Shown here piece after piece: positions 15,751 to 24,144 of a stretch of DNA of 26,813 nucleotides. The notes under the pieces are model-generated. The model saw only the letters and a program-made list of their open reading frames with translations. It was not told where the DNA came from and ran no database searches. The stretch comes from UBA7332 sp051652645. Lineage in GTDB: Bacteria > Bacteroidota > Bacteroidia > Bacteroidales > UBA7332. Within the stretch, counting starts at the first letter, position 1. Each line of letters opens with the position of its first letter. The position numbers and the translations under genes were made by a program. The stretch is taken from assembly GCA_051652645.1 (NCBI GenBank), contig JBOFUP010000078.1, forward strand, positions 1-26,813, given 5' to 3'.

Positions 15751-16572
15751 ATATAGATCAATTGGTAGCTTGCCTTCAATATTACGAATATTGGTATTCG
15801 CTCCATTGGAGATTAATAGCCTAGCGATATCCTCCTCTGAATTTTCAAAAGCATAGTGTAGTGGGGTATTACCGAAATTATCTTGAACATCAATATTAGC
15901 TCCTGACTTAATAAGTAGTTCAACTCCTTCGAAGAAAGCATTTCCTGCAGCAAATATGATTGCTGTCCTTCCATTATAATCTCGTGCCTCAAGTGAAGCA
16001 CCCCTCTGAATCAATAGCTGAAGTGAATAAAGATGGGCGTCTGCCGAGGCTGCATGAATTGGTCGAGTATCATAATGATCTGCAACCTCTAAAGATGCCC
16101 CTAGGTTTATTATCCTTGAAATAAACTCATCGCACTTTAATGCTATGGCATTATGAAGGATTCTATTACCAAAATCGTCTGGTGTATCAATTGAGACTCC
16201 TGATGATATAATTTCTTCTACAAGCTTAAACTCTTGCAGGTAAAGTGCTTTGTGGATCTCTTGACCTACGTGGGCTCCTGATTGAATAAGTAAAGTGGCT
16301 AGTTCGAGTGTATATGTGCCTGTCTCTATCATTATATGGAACGGGGTATAGCCTGAGAGTGTACGAACATTTACATCTGCACCGTTTTGAATCAAGAGTT
16401 TTGTCAATTCTATATCTCCATTCTCAACTGCAAAATGAATTGATGCCCACCCCTCTTGGTCTATTTCATTAGGCGAAATACCATTGGCTAGCAACTTATT
16501 TATATCCTCGATAGGTGCATTTGTTGTTACTGCCTTTATTAATTCTGATATATACATATTGGATGTGATCAT
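15739..16572 (-). CDS. Ankyrin-repeat protein
   Basis: A 277-residue protein made almost wholly of ankyrin repeats, about seven, from residue 35 to the C-terminus. Clear units are GWASIHFAVENGDIELTKLL, GYTPFHIMIETG, FGNRILHNAIAL, YDTRPIHAASADAHLYSLQL, GRTAIIFAAGNAFFEGVELL, FGNTPLHYAFENSEEDIARL and a final GKLPIDLYILG capping unit. One unit near residues 100-120 is degenerate. No signal peptide, membrane segment or catalytic domain is present, so it should be a cytoplasmic protein-binding scaffold. An ATG at 16557 is an alternative start. It sits convergent with the MgtC-family gene and downstream of rprX-rprY on the same strand, separated by a strong terminator. TATTTTTG at 16593-16586 could be its -7 box, overlapping that terminator. 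The partner is unknown. Confidence 0.85.
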   Translation of the reverse strand: MITSNMYISELIKAVTTNAPIEDINKLLANGISPNEIDQEGWASIHFAVENGDIELTKLLIQNGADVNVRTLSGYTPFHIMIETGTYTLELATLLIQSGAHVGQEIHKALYLQEFKLVEEIISSGVSIDTPDDFGNRILHNAIALKCDEFISRIINLGASLEVADHYDTRPIHAASADAHLYSLQLLIQRGASLEARDYNGRTAIIFAAGNAFFEGVELLIKSGANIDVQDNFGNTPLHYAFENSEEDIARLLISNGANTNIRNIEGKLPIDLYILG

Positions 16573-16588
16573 TTATATTGAACTACAA

Positions 16589-16640
16589 AAATACCAAAAA
16601 AGAGGGGCTGCTAGTTAGCAGCCCCTCTTTTTTGGTATTT
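16589..16640 (-). terminator. Intrinsic terminator after rprY
   Basis: Perfect 24-bp inverted repeat (16589-16612 with 16617-16640) around a four-base loop. The GC core is GAGGGGCTGCT/AGCAGCCCCTC and the minus-strand continuation is TTTTTT. It lies 10 bp after the rprY stop codon. Confidence 0.9.
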
Positions 16641-16649
16641 GATAACAAA

Positions 16650-17351
16650 TTACGCCTCTAATTCAGGTGCAATAAGTTTATATCCTTTACCGTGAACATT
16701 GATAATCTCAATATCAGAGTCGTCTTTAAGCAGTTTACGAAGTTTTGTGATGTAAACATCCATACTTCTTGCATTAAAGTAGTTATCATCAATCCAGATT
16801 GTCTTCAACGCATAGTTGCGCTCAAGAATCTCATTCATGTGAATGCAAAGAAGGCTAAGAAGCTCTGACTCTTTCGTAGTCAACTTTGTTGCTTTCTCGC
16901 CAATAGTCAACAACTGCTTTTGTGTATCAAAGGTAAATTTGCCAATTTTGTAGAATTGAACTTCCTTCATCTTCTTACCTTTAACACGACGAATGATAGC
17001 CTCAATACGGAAGATTAGCTCTTCCATTGAAAATGGCTTTGTGATGTAGTCATCTGCACCAATCTTGAAACCTTCCAAAACATCCTCTTTCAAGGCTTTT
17101 GCTGTAAGGAATACGATAGGTATCTCAGAGTTAGTTGATCTGATCTCTTGTGCAAGAGTAAAACCATCTTTCTTAGGCATCATAACATCAAAGATGCAAA
17201 GATCATATTTATTCTTTTGGAATGCACGCAATCCTGCTTCGCCATCTGCTTGCAAGTCTACGATATATCCCTTTGCTTGTAAATACTCTCTTAACAACAT
17301 GCCAAGATTCTCATCATCTTCGCATAGGAGTACGCTCAATTTTTCTTCCAT
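16650..17351 (-). CDS. rprY: OmpR-family response regulator RprY
   Basis: A 233-residue response regulator. Residues 1-120 form the receiver domain with the acidic pocket Glu11-Asp12-Asp13, phospho-acceptor Asp55 (CIFDVMMP), Thr83 and Lys105 (ITKPF). Residues about 135-230 are an OmpR/PhoB winged-helix domain (LTTKESELLSLL, the recognition region ARSMDVYITKLRKLL and the wing GKGYKLI). It lies 2 bp downstream of the sensor kinase gene on the same strand, so the pair is almost certainly co-transcribed and translationally linked. The closest system I recognise is Bacteroides fragilis RprX-RprY; in Porphyromonas gingivalis RprY is an orphan. Stress-response targets are known from those species, not shown here. 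Confidence 0.88.
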   Translation of the reverse strand: MEEKLSVLLCEDDENLGMLLREYLQAKGYIVDLQADGEAGLRAFQKNKYDLCIFDVMMPKKDGFTLAQEIRSTNSEIPIVFLTAKALKEDVLEGFKIGADDYITKPFSMEELIFRIEAIIRRVKGKKMKEVQFYKIGKFTFDTQKQLLTIGEKATKLTTKESELLSLLCIHMNEILERNYALKTIWIDDNYFNARSMDVYITKLRKLLKDDSDIEIINVHGKGYKLIAPELEA

Positions 17352-17353
17352 AA

Positions 17354-18895
17354 TTATTGCTTTATTGTTGATAGTGTAATAATAAATTTAGTACCAATAC
17401 CCCACTCGCTTTCTACTCGAATGGTGCCTTTATGATCTGTAATAATCTTCTTAACATATGCCAAACCAAGGCCAAATCCCTTAACATTGTGAACATTGCC
17501 TGTTGGTACACGATAGAACCTCTCGAAAACCTTCTTCATGTTTTCTTTATTTATTCCTATACCATTATCCTCAATGACAACAACTATCTTATCTGCTTCA
17601 TTTCGCGTAGATATTTTAAGCTGTATTGGGATTTCAGGCTTACTATATTTTACAGCATTGTCCATAAGGTTGAAAACTACATTTGTAAAGTGCATCTCAT
17701 CAATGTAGACCATGTCCTCTGTGGCTTGAAGGTCCATAGTTATAGATCCTCCAAATTGCTCAACTTTTAGATTGAATGTACTTACTACTCCTGTAATAAG
17801 ATTTGATAGATTCATCTCTTTTAGCTTCAATGAAGCTTTTTGCTTATCAAATAAAGACATTTGCAAGACTTTATCTACTTGAAAGCTCAATCGCTTTGTC
17901 TCATCATTGATAACTGTTGCTATATGTTGAAATAGGGCACTACTCTTTCCAACAGCTGGATCTTTCAACATCTGTGCAGCTAGAGAAATTGTAGATACAG
18001 GAGTCTTAAATTCATGTGTCATATTATTTATGAAATCATTTCTCATTTCATTCAGCTTCTTCTGTCGAATGACTGAGTAAATAGTGAAAATAAATGTCAG
18101 AAGTAGTACTCCTGTGAAAATAAATGACGGTACCATGAATCTAACTGATTCTAAAATATAGTCTCTTTTAGCAGAAAAGTATACCTTAAGATAACTATAC
18201 TTGCTTGGAGGATCATTGGGGAATATTATCCTTGAGAATACCTCATCTCTATTACTGGGATTATAACCAGATGTTCTATAAATTATTCTACTATCTCTAT
18301 CAACTACTGCAAACTCAAAAAGAAGGTTCAATCCATTATTCAGAAGCTCCGCACGGAGGAACTCCTTCAATTGATAAAAGTTGATCCTCTCCTCCAAAGG
18401 TTTTACACCGGCTGAAGAAAGCAGGTCTAGTATTAAATAGTCTAAAACCTCTCGTTGGTATAGATATCTCCCTTTTAGTGCCTTCTGTAGCTCTGAAGTA
18501 GTTTGTTGAATAGTATTTTTACCATGCTGATTTGATATATATATATTGGGTTTTACTGACCCATAGATTTTATCTAGCTTACCGATAGAACTTGAATCTA
18601 ATTTAACTCCTTTACTATTCTCAAGTGCTGCTAATGATTCAGTAGAGTTTAGCTTCGAAATATTTGCATAGTATATAGATTCTGGATTTTTTCTTAAATC
18701 ATCCTCAAGATATCGCTTTGTCTCTTCGGTCTCTAAGCCTCTTGTAACTTGGTACAAACTTCTCTTTACTGCTTCTGAAAACTGCTCATTACGCATTTGG
18801 ACTATCTCCTCCAGATAGTTTATTTGCAAAGAAAGAAGTCCTACAAAAGTGGCAACAAGAACCAAGATAAGAGACCAAATAGTAGATTTCTTCAT
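17354..18895 (-). CDS. rprX: Sensor histidine kinase RprX
   Basis: A 513-residue membrane histidine kinase. A first membrane helix (residues 6-28, WSLILVLVATFVGLLSLQIN) and a second (about 245-268, VPSFIFTGVLLLTFIFTIYS) flank a periplasmic sensor of about 215 residues with no recognised fold. The kinase core has the H-box MTHEFKTPVS with phospho-accepting His294, the N-box FNLMDNAVKYS, the G1 motif DNGIGI, the F-box-like FERFYRV and the G2 motif GFGLGLAYVKKI. It is transcribed just ahead of rprY, 2 bp apart, forming a two-component system. A strong promoter (TTTG-N19-TAAATTTG) lies at 19056-19026, giving a leader of about 120 nt. The stimulus cannot be read from the sequence. Confidence 0.9.
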   Translation of the reverse strand: MKKSTIWSLILVLVATFVGLLSLQINYLEEIVQMRNEQFSEAVKRSLYQVTRGLETEETKRYLEDDLRKNPESIYYANISKLNSTESLAALENSKGVKLDSSSIGKLDKIYGSVKPNIYISNQHGKNTIQQTTSELQKALKGRYLYQREVLDYLILDLLSSAGVKPLEERINFYQLKEFLRAELLNNGLNLLFEFAVVDRDSRIIYRTSGYNPSNRDEVFSRIIFPNDPPSKYSYLKVYFSAKRDYILESVRFMVPSFIFTGVLLLTFIFTIYSVIRQKKLNEMRNDFINNMTHEFKTPVSTISLAAQMLKDPAVGKSSALFQHIATVINDETKRLSFQVDKVLQMSLFDKQKASLKLKEMNLSNLITGVVSTFNLKVEQFGGSITMDLQATEDMVYIDEMHFTNVVFNLMDNAVKYSKPEIPIQLKISTRNEADKIVVVIEDNGIGINKENMKKVFERFYRVPTGNVHNVKGFGLGLAYVKKIITDHKGTIRVESEWGIGTKFIITLSTIKQ

Positions 18896-19025
18896 ACAGT
18901 TTTGTTACATATTAGTATTTCATATCTCAATTTGAGCCTATATTTATAATTGCTTTTGTTTTATAAACAAACAACTCCATCAATTGTTTACCTAAAATAA
19001 AAAACATTCACACAAAAGCTCGGAG

Positions 19026-19056
19026 CAAATTTAACAAATACTATGTTAATCACAAA
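19026..19056 (-). promoter_or_regulatory. Promoter for the rprX-rprY operon
   Basis: On the minus strand TTTG (19056-19053), a spacer of exactly 19 bp and TAAATTTG (19033-19026) match both consensus boxes. It predicts a transcription start near 19019 and a leader of about 124 nt. Confidence 0.65.
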
Positions 19057-19436
19057 AGAAATACCATTATTTTACATTGCAACCCTTAATTAAATTGGTA
19101 TACACTGTGTTTTGGAACAACTTTCTGATTAATAATAGATTTTATTTATTGATTTGGCCAGAACAATCTATATGGTTACTTGTACAAAACGAGTCCTAAA
19201 ACAAGTCTAAATCATTTATTCTCTATACTATAGATTAGGTCATATTAATATTGAGTTTCTATCCCAAATTAATATGACCTAGATTTCAAACAAATAAAAA
19301 AAATTAGATTTCGTATTAGTTAAGCACTTTAGATTTTACAAATATGCTATATCCTATAGTTTGTCAAAAATAGAAATAAGTCTCAATTATGCGTAAACAG
19401 CCTAACACTAATATTAAACACAAATTAAGATCTTAG
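19057..19436. other. Non-coding region between rprX and the EF-G2 gene, with one stem-loop
   Basis: The stretch is AT-rich without a plausible open reading frame. It contains a perfect 14-bp inverted repeat, TAGGTCATATTAAT (19236-19249) with ATTAATATGACCTA (19268-19281), around an 18-base loop. There is no U tract on either side, so it is either a weak terminator for the EF-G2 gene, 155 bp past its stop, or a protein-binding palindrome. Nothing else stands out. Confidence 0.5.
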
Positions 19437-21593
19437 TTACTCTGCCACTACTTGTGCTTCATATTCTTTTAATAGTTTGTCTTGAATATCGCCATTAACT
19501 AATTCGTAAGAAGAGAACCTCATATTAAAGGATGCCCTTCCACCAGTGATAGAACTTAATGATGTTGAGTAACTATACATTTCCTTTAATGGAACTCTTG
19601 CCATAATTTTCTCAAATCCTCCTTCACTATCCATGCCCATTATTACTGCTCTACGGCCTTGAAGATCACTCATAACATCACCCATTTTATCTGAAGGGAC
19701 AAAAACAGCAACATCATATATTGGCTCCAAGACTTTTGGACCGGCCTCCTTGAATGCTTGACTGAATGCATTTCGCCCAGCTAATCTGAAAGATATCTCA
19801 TTTGAGTCTACTGGGTGCATCTTACCATCATAAACAATAACCCTGACATCTCTTGCATATGAACCCGTCAATGGACCTTGTTCCATTCTATCCATTACAC
19901 CTTTTAATATAGCGGGGATAAATCTAGTATCAATAGCACCACCTACTATACTATTAACAAAAAACAATTTACCTCCCCAATCGAGAGATAACTCTTGGGT
20001 ATCTCTGGCATTAATCTTAAACTCCTGCCCATTAAATTTATAAACATCTCTCATTGGCACTCCATCAACATATGGCTCGACAATCATATGTACTTCGCCA
20101 AATTGACCGGCACCTCCTGATTGCTTCTTATGTCTATAGTCTGACCTTGATGCTTTTGTAATTGTTTCTCTATAAGGTATCCTCGGCTCTGAAAATACAA
20201 CTTGCATCTTCTCATTATTAGCAAGCCTCCACTTTAATGTTTTTAAATGGAATTCCCCTTGCCCATGAACGATTAGCTGCTTTAGTTCTTTCGAGTGTTC
20301 TACTATTATCGTAGGGTCTTCCTCATGCATGCGGGTCAACAGTTCACTTAATCTCTCTGTATCACCCTCTTGTAGTGGCTTAATAGATCTACTAAACTTT
20401 GGCTCGGGATATTTAATAAAATCAAATTGCCACTCACATCCTTTTTGGTTAAGAGTATTTCCTGTCCTGGTATCCTTTAGTTTTACAACCGCTCCGATAT
20501 CTCCAGCCTGCAGCTCTTCAACCTTACTCCTATTAGAGCCAGCTACACAAAATAACTGAGCAAATCTCTCTTTTGAACCTCTTGTTAGATTCAATAAATC
20601 AACTCCTTCATGTATTTTTCCTGACATTACCTTAAAATAAGAAACCTCTCCAATATGTGGCTCAATTGTTGTTTTAAACACATACACACTTGTAGGCCCA
20701 TCTGTAATTGGTGATACATCTTCTTCAGTTGTGGTTTTAACATGTGGCATTTCTGAAACTAATGGAACTACATTACCCAGGAACTCCATAAGACGCCTAA
20801 CACCCATATCCTTCTTGGCACTACAACAGAAAACTGGAAATATGGATCTGTGAATTAATCCAAGATGAATACCATGCCTCATCTCATCCTCTGTTAAGGT
20901 TCCCTGATCAAAGAATTTTTCCATCAGAGCTTCATCATTTTCTGCTGCAGCCTCAACTAACTTTTGATGTAAATCTTCTGCTCTCTCCCTCTCACTGTCT
21001 GGAATTTCAGAAACAGTAGGTACTCCACCGTCTTTATTCCACCTATACATCTTCATTGTAAGAACATCTATTAATGCCTCAAAATCTGGGCCTACACTAA
21101 GAGGATATTGCACAACTGAAATCTTAGTACCATAGAGCTCTTTTAATCCTAATATGGTACTATCATAATCTGCTTTTTCTGAATCAATTTGATTCAGAAC
21201 AAATACAATTGGCTTATTTAATTTCTGTGCATACCTAAACTTCGTTTGTGTTCCTACATCAACACCCCATTCTGCATTCATCACCAATAAAGCTGTATCA
21301 GTAACATTTAATGCAGTAATCACACCTCCAATAAAATCATCAGCACCAGGGCAATCAATAAAATTCAACTTTCTACCTAACCATTCTAATTGAAAGACTG
21401 TACTAAAGACAGAGTAGCCATATTCTTGCTCTACTGGAAAATAGTCACAAACTGTATTCTTAGTATCAATATTACCTCTTCTTTTAATAATATCTGACTC
21501 AAATAACATACTTTCTGACAAAGTTGTCTTTCCAACTCCACTCCCTCCAATAATAGAGATATTCTTAATTTCGCTAGATTGATATACCTTCAT
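19437..21593 (-). CDS. Elongation factor G paralogue EF-G2, predicted GTPase-deficient
   Basis: A 718-residue translational GTPase homologue with all five EF-G domains: G domain (1 to about 290), domain II (about 310-395), III, IV (QSGGAGQFGEVHM, then IVGGAIDTRFIPAILKG) and V (LEPIYDVAVFVPSDKMGDVM). The P-loop is GGSGVGKT (16-23). Switch II reads DCPGADDF (80-87), where canonical EF-G has DTPGHVDF, so the catalytic His is Ala84. The guanine-specificity motif is NQID (134-137) in place of NKxD, and switch I lacks the usual RGITI. This matches the Bacteroidota EF-G2 group, reported in Bacteroides thetaiotaomicron as a paralogue that supports translation without GTPase activity and is induced on starvation. 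It stands alone, with about 900 bp of non-coding DNA upstream. Canonical fusA must be elsewhere. Confidence 0.9.
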   Translation of the reverse strand: MKVYQSSEIKNISIIGGSGVGKTTLSESMLFESDIIKRRGNIDTKNTVCDYFPVEQEYGYSVFSTVFQLEWLGRKLNFIDCPGADDFIGGVITALNVTDTALLVMNAEWGVDVGTQTKFRYAQKLNKPIVFVLNQIDSEKADYDSTILGLKELYGTKISVVQYPLSVGPDFEALIDVLTMKMYRWNKDGGVPTVSEIPDSERERAEDLHQKLVEAAAENDEALMEKFFDQGTLTEDEMRHGIHLGLIHRSIFPVFCCSAKKDMGVRRLMEFLGNVVPLVSEMPHVKTTTEEDVSPITDGPTSVYVFKTTIEPHIGEVSYFKVMSGKIHEGVDLLNLTRGSKERFAQLFCVAGSNRSKVEELQAGDIGAVVKLKDTRTGNTLNQKGCEWQFDFIKYPEPKFSRSIKPLQEGDTERLSELLTRMHEEDPTIIVEHSKELKQLIVHGQGEFHLKTLKWRLANNEKMQVVFSEPRIPYRETITKASRSDYRHKKQSGGAGQFGEVHMIVEPYVDGVPMRDVYKFNGQEFKINARDTQELSLDWGGKLFFVNSIVGGAIDTRFIPAILKGVMDRMEQGPLTGSYARDVRVIVYDGKMHPVDSNEISFRLAGRNAFSQAFKEAGPKVLEPIYDVAVFVPSDKMGDVMSDLQGRRAVIMGMDSEGGFEKIMARVPLKEMYSYSTSLSSITGGRASFNMRFSSYELVNGDIQDKLLKEYEAQVVAE

Positions 21594-22505
21594 GAGACAA
21601 ATTATTAAGTGTTAAAAATAAATACCAAACAAATCAACTTTGCAAAGAAAGCAAAAAAACAAAAATAAACACCAAAGGAATCTATGTTAGTAAAAAGTGT
21701 TATCGAGCATAAAGTGTAAATAAAACAGCGAGTGATTTAGTTGAAAGTAGTAGTACAAAATGCTAGGATATATAGTTTATCAAGATAAAATATCATTCTC
21801 TATTATATATGATGGACTTTAGGTATATCCTGGGTTCTAACTATGACAAAACTATAATGCTATTAGATCAACCAATTATATAATGTCACAATTCTGTAAA
21901 TCGTAATATATAGAGCAAGAGACTACTGATATTCTGTGGTAATTAATCTCTAACCAATATAACCTTCATGTCTACCTAATTGATCATTCAATTCATAAAA
22001 TGACAAAAAGGGATAACACTAAGTAGAAAAAAACATCAATCAAAGTCTGGTGATAGATGATAAAATAACTGCAGTATAAACTAAACGAATTCGAGTCGAT
22101 TGAAAGTCTACAAACAAAATTTGCATGTCTAAGAGAATAGTCCGCTTGTGTGGGTTATTGAACAGAAGCGGACTATAAAAGATCTAGTACTTTATCTTAG
22201 GGTAGATATTTATCATCAATCTGAACATAGTTAGAAGATCTTGAAGACTTAATCTAATTATTGACTTAAAGAGATTGATAGAAGTTATCTAAATATCATA
22301 GTAACTTCCAATTTCAAACATGATATTAATAATGTGTTGTATTTATAGTAGATATTAATAACAGAAAAAATATCTTATTGCTTTATTGTTTAAATAAATA
22401 GTTAGAGTTGTTGATTATCCTACTGTATTTAAAGACATATAGTCATTTGTAATTGTATAATAATCAACATCTACTAAAATAGCAATAAAAAAAACTCACA
22501 TAAAA
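21594..22505. other. Long AT-rich non-coding region upstream of EF-G2
   Basis: About 910 bp without a credible gene. On the minus strand, TTTCTTTG (21650-21643) and TAGTTTTG (21854-21847) resemble -7 boxes and could start the EF-G2 transcript; neither has a clean -33 box. A perfect 11-bp stem, ATAGTCCGCTT (22137-22147) with AAGCGGACTAT (22166-22176), encloses an 18-base loop and lacks a U tract. No tRNA, coding remnant or IS end was recognised. The region may hold regulatory sites for EF-G2. Confidence 0.5.
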
Positions 22506-22536
22506 TTTGGAGATAAGAAAAAAAACAGTACCTTTG
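22506..22536 (+). promoter_or_regulatory. Promoter of the tRNA-Leu gene
   Basis: TTTG (22506-22509), a spacer of exactly 19 bp and TACCTTTG (22529-22536), a complete match to the Bacteroidota promoter consensus, ending 15 bp upstream of the tRNA 5' end. Confidence 0.8.
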
Positions 22537-22551
22537 TATCGTATTAATGAC

Positions 22552-22633
22552 GCGGATGTGGTGTAATTGGTAGCCACGCCAGACTTAGGATCTGGTGCTG
22601 CGAGGCGTGGGGGTTCGAGTCCCTTCATCCGCA
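22552..22633 (+). tRNA. tRNA-Leu (anticodon UAG)
   Basis: An 82-base class II tRNA. The acceptor stem is GCGGATG paired with CATCCGC, with discriminator A at 22633. The anticodon stem CCAGA/TCTGG encloses the loop CTTAGGA, giving anticodon TAG, which reads CUN leucine codons. A long variable arm (TGCTGCGAGGCGTG region) is as expected for leucine tRNA, and the T arm contains GGTTCGAGTCC. CCA is not encoded. A consensus promoter lies upstream and an intrinsic terminator immediately downstream, so it is a single-gene unit. Confidence 0.95.
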
Positions 22634-22634
22634 C

Positions 22635-22676
22635 AAAGAGAGTAGAAACAATATTGTTTCTACTCTCTTTTTTTAT
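22635..22676 (+). terminator. Intrinsic terminator of the tRNA-Leu gene
   Basis: Perfect inverted repeat 22635-22652 with 22653-22670 (core GAGAGTAGAAACAAT and its complement), running into a TTTTTTT tract. Confidence 0.9.
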
Positions 22677-22743
22677 AAGTACAAGTTTATGCATAGAGGG
22701 AAAACTGGGGCTCTGCGGATAAACTCAGTTGATACGATTTATT

Positions 22744-23772
22744 TTATGCATATAGCTTTGTTAGTCTATACATGAAGAACTTTATATCCCCAACCCCTCT
22801 AAACTGAGATCTCAATGCCTTAATTTTAGCATTAAATGATTCAGCAGATGCATTAGTGAGTCTTTCTTCAAAATAGTTGATAATTGTTGTATGGTGGTTT
22901 TCAAATGTCTCTAAAACCTTATTAAGACCTTGCTCGTTGAACGCTTCAACATCATTATACCATTTAGCCAGATGTAACTTTGCTACATCTGGCTTTATTT
23001 TCTTGTTGAATATTTCTGTAAGCCTCATTGACAAACCATAGGCATTTTCCAGCACAGGGAATTGCTCAAATAGAATTTTTGCTCTATCAGTTTGTTGACT
23101 ATTCCACTTTGATTTGTTTTTGAATATTATATGTTTACTCTTGGCCATTATCTGCGGCATCGTTTCACCATTAGCCATTCGTATGGGCAACCATCCGCCT
23201 ATTTTTTCACGTTCTTGTTTTGTCTTAGCCTCTTTTCTCTTGAGTTGATGCTCCTTTATCTTCTTGTTCTCTTGATCTAGTATTTGCCATCTTAGACGGA
23301 TTCGTATTTGATCAATAGCCTCCGATATAAGTTTCTGTACATGAAATCTATCATTTATAAGTTTAGTGGCTGGAAAACACCTTCTTGCCGTAAGCATCAT
23401 AGCCGAGGAAAGGTCTGTTGTAATGGTTCTTACTCCAATACGTCCTTTGTGTGGCAGACGTTTGAATATGGAGCTGACAATATCCGATGAAACACCCCTC
23501 ACCATTGCTACAATAGCACCCTTGCGACCATGTGCGGATTTATTGGTTAGTATAGTATATACATCCCCATTACTAAGACATGTCTCATCAAGGCTAAGAT
23601 TGTCCCCAAGATTATTGGGAAATAATAGATACTCTTCTGCATGATTCAATTGAGACCAACTGCGGTAACCGCTGAAGATCTCCTTGTATTGTTTGCGAAA
23701 TGTTTGTCCGTTGAGGCAATTGTGTGATGCTAGCGTAGATATGCTAACGGGAGTGTTATCAATAGCCTTCTT
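22744..23772 (-). CDS. ISL3-type transposase, catalytic part
   Basis: An open frame of 342 codons carrying the DDE transposase domain. The putative acidic triad lies in NLSLDETCLSNG, TTDLSSAM and NASAESFNAKIKAL; the last is the most characteristic ISL3 motif. A Lys/Arg/Glu-rich helical insertion (residues around LDQENKKIKEHQLKRKEAKT) separates the second and third. No ATG occurs in its first 130 or so codons: homology to the neighbouring degraded copy starts at least at NGQTFRKQYKE, upstream of the TTG at 23649. It is therefore probably reached from the upstream frame, which it overlaps at 23772-23759. It lies +1 relative to that frame, at a TTTTTTAAAAG run. Reinitiation at ATT (23763), overlapping the upstream TGA, is the alternative. 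Confidence 0.85.
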   Translation of the reverse strand, partial: KKAIDNTPVSISTLASHNCLNGQTFRKQYKEIFSGYRSWSQLNHAEEYLLFPNNLGDNLSLDETCLSNGDVYTILTNKSAHGRKGAIVAMVRGVSSDIVSSIFKRLPHKGRIGVRTITTDLSSAMMLTARRCFPATKLINDRFHVQKLISEAIDQIRIRLRWQILDQENKKIKEHQLKRKEAKTKQEREKIGGWLPIRMANGETMPQIMAKSKHIIFKNKSKWNSQQTDRAKILFEQFPVLENAYGLSMRLTEIFNKKIKPDVAKLHLAKWYNDVEAFNEQGLNKVLETFENHHTTIINYFEERLTNASAESFNAKIKALRSQFRGVGDIKFFMYRLTKLYA

Positions 23773-24109
23773 TTAAAAAAGCGACAAACTCAGCGTTAAG
23801 CTTACTTTTGTCGTGCTCAGATAAGTCCCATTTATAAGTGAATATTTCTCCAGTAGTCCGGTTAAGCCATTTGCGCTTGCATACGTGAAGGTAACAAGCT
23901 CTACCTCTTATGGGGTAATCCTGTATTGTTCGGTAAGAGGTAAAGCCATGTGATATGATATTGGGATTGTATTTGTCCTCTTCTAACTGGACTTTCTTCT
24001 CATTAAGCCAAATATCAAACTGACTATCACTCTTTTCATGTTTGAGAATATCAAAATTGTCGATTAAAACTGATGGAAGGATATCGCGGAGAATATTATC
24101 GGTTTTCAT
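23759..24109 (-). CDS. ISL3-type transposase, N-terminal region (ISAon1-like)
   Basis: A 116-residue frame corresponding to the N-terminal region of ISAon1-type transposases. The family-like block PIRGRACYLHVCKRKWLNRTTGEIFTYKWDL near the middle and the ending AEFVAFLKEGY are the recognisable parts; the Cys/Trp/Arg-rich stretch probably contributes to DNA binding at the IS ends. The frame ends in TGA at 23761-23759 inside the start of the catalytic frame. Its ATG is only 5 bp from the -7 box at 24121-24114, so the mRNA would be nearly leaderless, unless translation starts elsewhere; no other Met occurs in the frame. A homologous but broken copy is at 24231-24530 on the plus strand. Confidence 0.8.
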   Translation of the reverse strand: MKTDNILRDILPSVLIDNFDILKHEKSDSQFDIWLNEKKVQLEEDKYNPNIISHGFTSYRTIQDYPIRGRACYLHVCKRKWLNRTTGEIFTYKWDLSEHDKSKLNAEFVAFLKEGY

Positions 24110-24113
24110 ACTC

Positions 24114-24144
24114 CAAAGGTAAGCATAAAAATAAATTCAACAAC
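24114..24144 (-). promoter_or_regulatory. Promoter of the intact IS transposase
   Basis: On the minus strand GTTG (24144-24141), a 19-bp spacer and TACCTTTG (24121-24114). The -7 box is perfect. The decayed copy keeps TACCTTTG at 24219-24226 at nearly the same distance from its inverted repeat (40 versus 42 bp). Confidence 0.6.

Noticed and set aside
22552..22633. tRNA-Leu as the attachment site of an integrated element
   Set aside because: No second copy of the tRNA 3' end is visible downstream and no integrase gene is present within the window.
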